Assembly: GCA_005223375.1 (NCBI GenBank)
Contig: RXOD01004425.1
Span: 1 to 22,552 of the forward strand
DNA from: Amoebophrya sp. AT5.2
Lineage: Eukaryota; Sar; Dinophyceae; Syndiniales; Amoebophryaceae
Reading direction: 5' to 3'
DNA: 22,552 bases
Positions 18,512 through 22,552 of the stretch are shown here, piece by piece. The position numbers and the translations under genes were made by a program. How positions within the stretch are numbered: position 1 is the first letter of the stretch; the number at the start of each line of letters is the position of its first letter. The notes beneath the pieces are model-generated. The model ran no database searches and was not told the DNA's origin. It saw nothing but the letters and a program-made list of their open reading frames with translations.

Positions 18512-19057
18512 TTGATTTTGATTCATCCTGCAAGAAGTGTAGTAGGGTCTACAAGCGGAAGCTCTGCCTTCGCAGTTAGGGTTGGTCTGAAGAACGATGC
18601 CGGAAGGTTTGGAGAATTTTTTCTGCGGAAGGTCACACAGCTGGTGCCCTTCTGCCCTTATCATGGTGATGGTTTTTCGTCAGGGTCAGACTTCCATCAT
18701 ACTCAGAGATGGACGAAGGAGTGGTGTGCTCGATGTGAAGGGAAGTGCTGGCTTTCGTCGTGGGGAGACGTAAAAAGCGTAGAGATGCGAGTAAGAAAGT
18801 ACTTCAAGTCGCTGTCTTGTAGTAGTTTGTCCCGATCGTCCTGGAACATTTCAGTTTGTTTTTTTTCTCGGTTCATCGTCCACAACGGCCCCGACCGGAT
18901 CGCTCGAGTGGATCGACGCCACTGCAAAGCTGACCCGCCCCCAAGTAGCCGCGCAGACGACAATGACAATCTGATGAAACTGGCACTTTTAAAGTGCAGC
19001 GTCGCTCTCCCGTGGCTGTGGCTAGCTAGACCAAGACCTAGAGCTAGAGGAAGATGA
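18512..19057. other. Locus of ambiguous coding strand
   Basis: The plus strand is open for 181 residues (MILIHPARSVVGS...), including a Cys/His-containing segment (VPFCPYHGDG and later EWCARCEGKCW). Antisense to it, 18873-18703 reads as a charged, helix-like peptide (MNREKKQTEMFQDDRDKLLQ...) in the orientation of the surrounding genes. Neither matches a family I recognise and neither has the strong GC bias of the confident genes. One of the two may be a small gene or exon. Confidence 0.25.
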
Positions 19058-19703
19058 AGAGGTGAGTGAAAATAAAAAGAGAAGCGCGCCTTGATTGAAA
19101 TTTATTTTTGAGCCTGCCGACGCCGAGCCAACCTGCTAGGTAAGTACTGCGCGAATCAGCCGGATTGCATGAGCAGGACGCCACTCCCATACTTAGGTTT
19201 GCAGACTGCCATTTCTAGGAGGTGTGCGCAGCTAGTGTGAGACATAGTACGCGTCCACGAGCCAAGACGGTTCCCCATCCCCTACCAGACGGCTACTTAC
19301 GCTGCATCAACTGCAGCTGCTGCAATGCTTGTAGTTAAGCTTATCTAGATACAGGATGCTCTCAGCCAAAGCCGTGCTGATAAATCTAAAAAAATGCATA
19401 GGAGATGCTGTCGCTGTGTGAGGCTGCTCGCCATGGCTCTGTCGTTAGACAGTCAAGGCCAACGTCGACCGGGCTCTGCATCTGCCTTTGCCTGAGATAC
19501 CGCGACAAATCAATGGAAGGCTTGCGGTAGCGGTTATACTAACTTAATATATATAGTATCGGGCTACAAATCTAGTACGTAGCCTCCGAGTCCGAACGCG
19601 TACCCCAGCCGCCTTCTTTGCGAGGCAAAGCAGTCCCTTGGTTAGTATCAATCCTTTGGTGCGCACGTCCAGCACTCTATCTCTACCCACTTTCTCTATG
19701 AAA

Positions 19704-19771
19704 GGCTCCGTTTCGTACTTAGTACCGAATTACAGAGGGCTCCGCTTCGTACTTAGTAGCGAGTTACAGAG
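19704..19771. repeat. 34-bp tandem repeat, two units
   Basis: Units 19704-19737 and 19738-19771 each start GGCTCCG and contain TTCGTACTTAGTA, ending TTACAGAG. They match at 31 of 34 positions and are directly adjacent. A shorter partial continuation (GCAGAGGGC) follows. Function unknown. Confidence 0.9.
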
Positions 19772-20080
19772 GCAGAGGGCCACAGCAAAATCGTCTTGTA
19801 AGTTTCCTGTTCAACAAAAACAAAAACTGTGGACCCAGCACTTGACTGAGGAGATAGGTGACGGTGAGTTCGAGAACAAGTAGAAAAGTACCAGTTTCTC
19901 AATAAGCAAACAGGAAAGGTTTTCGCGTGTACGTTTCCCTCGCTTCGTGTGTGTCCAAGATAAAGTTTATCTGTGCATAGTTGAAGGTGAAACTCCATCT
20001 CCACCTGCAGAAACTTTCTTCGCCGTCGTGATTTTGCCATGGATATCGTCAAAGTTTCTCGAAAAAAATAGACAAACTTT

Positions 20081-20109
20081 CTTCATCCGTATCCGTAATA
20101 CGGATGAAG
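20081..20109. repeat. Perfect 12-bp hairpin
   Basis: CTTCATCCGTAT (20081-20092) and ATACGGATGAAG (20098-20109) are exact reverse complements around a 5-base loop CCGTA. No T-run follows that would suggest a bacterial-type terminator. The surrounding sequence is non-coding. It may be a transposon-end remnant, an RNA structure or chance. Confidence 0.85.
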
Positions 20110-20289
20110 GATTCTATATATGACGCAGGCAACGTGTTAATTTTCATGGTGATTCTCCACCATAGAATGGAGAAAAAGTAACGCCGTAGCGTCCGGATCG
20201 AACCTCATGAGCTTGCCTTGGTTGCCTACTTCTTGTTTACGTGGACAACTCAATGATGCAGGGACGCGCTAGCTGAGTAGATGCATGAT

Positions 20290-20415
20290 GAATCGAGGAA
20301 ATAAATATGTGTGACAGCGGCGCGTAGACAGTGAGTTTGTCTCCCGAGAGGAGCACGTCCAGCCCTACTTTTTCGTCGTCCTTCCGCCAGCGCCAAACAT
20401 ATTTTATTATTGTTT
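20290..20415 (-). CDS. Possible isolated exon, unrecognised
   Basis: On the minus strand this segment reads KYVWRWRKDDEKVGLDVLL then SGDKLTVYAPLSHIFISS, with a coding-like amino-acid mix. It lies downstream of the right-edge gene in the same orientation and could be one of its later exons. The splice sites cannot be set: the acceptor side is AT-rich (TATTTTTCGAAAACAATAAT) with no clear AG. No domain is recognised. Confidence 0.2.
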
Positions 20416-20464
20416 TCGAAAAATAATAAGAGGAAATTATAGGATGCAGCGATAGCGAAAGCAA

Positions 20465-20983
20465 TCGAAATAAATTCCGCCTACTTTTCGGTGTTGTTGC
20501 GCATTTTCTTTCCGGCTGCGGGCCAGTTTCTGCGACATAACACCTACTCCTACCAGCCCATGTCCATCATCAAGTACAAATGCGGCGCGGCTAGCATCTC
20601 AGTAGATACCACCTAGTCCGCGTCTCAGCAGACTTCTTCGTATAGTTAGAAAGACTCGACGAACTCCTCGTGGCCAATATCTATTTCGTTTCGCTTTCGT
20701 ATCTCATCTCCTCACCGACCTGTTGTGTCTTCAGTCAAGCACGAACCGCACCAGCGAGCTCTCCTCTCGTCAGAGCGAAGAGCGCCCGTTCCAGGTTATT
20801 ACAGCCTCTCTGTCCTGTGTGCGTTTCTCATTCCTTCGTTTTCGACTGCCCGCTGTGATCTTCGTGGATTTGGACGCTTTCATCACCAGCACCCGGCCCA
20901 GCACAATCTGCGGACTAGACCCGTGTGGCGGGCCGCACTGGTCGCGATTTGATCGGCGAGCGCTGGTTAGGTTCGCCGCGGTC
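20465..20983. other. Stretch without a supported gene
   Basis: A plus-strand frame around 20723-21055 (for example VIFVDLDAFITSTRPSTICG) and a minus-strand frame over the same bases are both open. Neither has a recognisable domain, and the plus-strand frame runs antisense to the end of the right-edge gene model. Left unassigned. Confidence 0.3.
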
Positions 20984-22552
20984 TCACGACTCCCGAGCTG
21001 GTGGTGGCAACGCGCTGACTTTGCGCGTAGGGTAGATGCGAAGAAAACCGCGTAGGATACACTGTCCGCGGTGGCCGCAAAGTGAATACGTTCGAGCGAC
21101 GGCGTCGGCGGTTTTGGATGATTTTCCATCTGTCGGTAAAGGTGAGCACTGCGCGTAATCATCTTCACTCTGCGGGCGCCGGCGCCGCACGGGGGAGGCA
21201 ATGCTGACACCCCTTATATTGGGCGCCGTGATCATCATGGAGATGCTGATGGTCCCGAGCTCCACTGCGAAGTCCTCGGCGCGAACAGCACTTCGTGTCG
21301 CGTTCGGCTGATGCCACCTTGATGTGCTCTTGCTCGGGGGTTCGGCGCGTGAGGCTTCCCTCCTGCTTGGTGGTGTGTGAGGGTTTTCAAGCGCAGGCAC
21401 AACCGCCTGGTCTGCTGCCGCCGACGGCCTTCCGCACTCCGCCATCTCGACCGAGTGGGAGTGAACGACGCCGAGATCATAATACTCGCATCTCTTTGGG
21501 ACACGGTCGCCATCGATGCGTGTGTTGTCATCAAAGTCGAAGAAGAAGATGTAGATGGACAGGCGCTGCTCCTTCGGAAGGCACCATGCGTCGGTCTGCA
21601 GGGATGAATTCTGCTTCCTTCATCGGAGCGTTGTATGCGTCACCGTACGGTCCTCCACCTTTCTTTGTCAACTAGTCCAACCCAGCGTGCTCATGCATTC
21701 GAATTCTCATGGGTTTTGGAGGGAGCGTGTAAGAGATAGCACAACTCGACTCCCGAAATTCTGCAGCAGGGAATGACTCTTCACACCGGGGCAGCGCCAG
21801 CCAGCGACGTTGGAGATGCGCATTACGTGCCGATGAACTCGTCGTGACTGGGATCAACATACTCGGGATCTTCGATCGATTGTAACTTGAACTTTCCTTG
21901 TTCTTGGAAGATGCTGCTACTTGAGCTTTACGGTGCGCCGTCTAGTAACCCGCCATCAGTTCTTGCGGCGTCTTGTTCGTCATGTAGAAGTCCCTCTGCT
22001 GTGCGCTTTGCGTGGCCAGCTGATTATAGCCGGCGGAATGCGTCCGAGGGAGAGCGAAACCAACATGTCTTGCAGCGCCGCCGGCGGCCTGCTGTGTCTA
22101 TAAACGAAGAACCGGTTACATCTGGCATGCGTGGTGCGTGACGACGATGAAATTCTTCAGCAGGAGCAATGTGCGCCGGTATGAAAGACGAGTCGAGCTT
22201 CTTCCTTTGCGTTGGTTGTGAATCATGCTGGTGGTGCGGCGGTTCATTGATAGATTGTTCACTTCATCCCGCAGCTTGATCACTTAACAAGCTGGGTGAG
22301 ATGTCTTGTTTGGCGAAAGACGAAACTCCAGAACCCTATGCCTCCACCGCGGCACCCGGTACGACGTGGTGCAGAGGATGACTATGCCGCTCCCGCTGTC
22401 TATCCGTCACTTGTACTTGTTTGCCATTACTGGCCCCGAATCAGACATGCCTGTTTTTGCTCGAAACGACTGGCACCCGGAGATTTGCTTAGGCGCTGCA
22501 AGTGGGTGGAACCGCTTCATCTCGCTGTCAAGGGGCAGCGGACACCCCGAAG
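20984..22552 (-). CDS. Unrecognised multi-exon gene, truncated at the right edge
   Basis: Five protein-like segments join with compatible phases at GT-AG sites: 22552-22411, 22204-22120, 22019-21950, 21896-21827 and 21617 to about 20984. Introns are 206, 100, 53 and 209 nt. The reading includes EMKRFHPLAAPKQISGCQSF, then KKLDSSFIPAHIAPAEEFH, then LATQSAQQRDFYMTNKTPQE, then KFKLQSIEDPEYVDPSHDEF, then KEQRLSIYIFFFDFDDNTRI, and a Ser/Pro/Arg-rich tail with AEDFAVELGTISISMMI. Third codon positions are strongly GC-rich, as in the confident genes. No domain or family is recognised. The 5' end lies outside the window, the 3' end is uncertain, and at 21600-21660 another frame (GGGPYGDAYNAPMKEAEFIP) is also open, so the last junction may differ. 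Confidence 0.4.

Larger units (their letters stand above)
19058..20280. other. Mostly non-coding stretch with repeats
   Basis: No open frame longer than about 100 codons and none with a recognisable domain. The stretch is AT-rich and repeat-bearing: a 34-bp tandem pair near 19.7 kb and a 12-bp hairpin near 20.1 kb are listed separately. No tRNA or rRNA is recognised. Confidence 0.45.

Noticed and set aside
20190..20215. GGTTCGATCC (minus strand), resembling a tRNA B box
   Set aside because: The bases on either side cannot pair as a T stem, and no A box or acceptor stem fits upstream.
19058..20280. Mobile element or integrated virus in the gene-poor stretch
   Set aside because: No transposase, reverse transcriptase, capsid or long terminal repeats could be recognised; only short repeats are present.

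Overview
This is nuclear DNA of a eukaryote, probably a protist. The supported genes have long GC-rich reading frames, GT-AG introns and no bacterial-style ribosome sites or operon overlaps. Six gene models (five confident, one tentative) lie head-to-tail on the minus strand from about 18.0 kb down to 0.7 kb. GC-rich third codon positions, alanine/serine/glycine-rich insertions inside conserved domains and this one-way gene order suggest an alveolate of the dinoflagellate or syndinian side. That placement is an inference, not something the sequence proves.

Minus strand, right to left. (1) 22552-20984: unrecognised multi-exon gene running off the right edge. (2) About 19.1-20.7 kb: mostly non-coding, with a 34-bp tandem repeat and a perfect hairpin. 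(3) 18002-16739: two-exon ClpP-fold protein whose catalytic Ser position is Thr and Asp position is Asn, with a low-complexity insert of about 155 residues. (4) 16086-13132: secreted or endomembrane TPR protein in two exons. (5) 12532-11432: tentative four-exon membrane protein. (6) 10712-7886: TRK/HKT-type cation transporter, complete except for a one-base frame break at a T5 run. (7) 7338-4405: single-exon RINT1/Tip20-type vesicle tether. (8) 2564-724: five-exon ERD2 (KDEL-receptor)-like membrane protein. (9) A possible exon fragment at the left edge. The 3.2-4.1 kb interval holds only ambiguous open frames.

Working picture: RINT1/Tip20 (Dsl1/NRZ tether) and ERD2-family proteins both belong to Golgi-to-ER retrieval, and the TPR protein has a signal peptide. 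This stretch is therefore rich in secretory-pathway genes, though co-location in a eukaryote need not mean co-regulation. The transporter should conduct K+ because all four filter glycines are present. The ClpP-like protein looks like a pseudo-protease or regulatory subunit. Five of the six introns in confident genes begin GTAC. No tRNA, rRNA, CRISPR array, transposase or viral gene was recognised.
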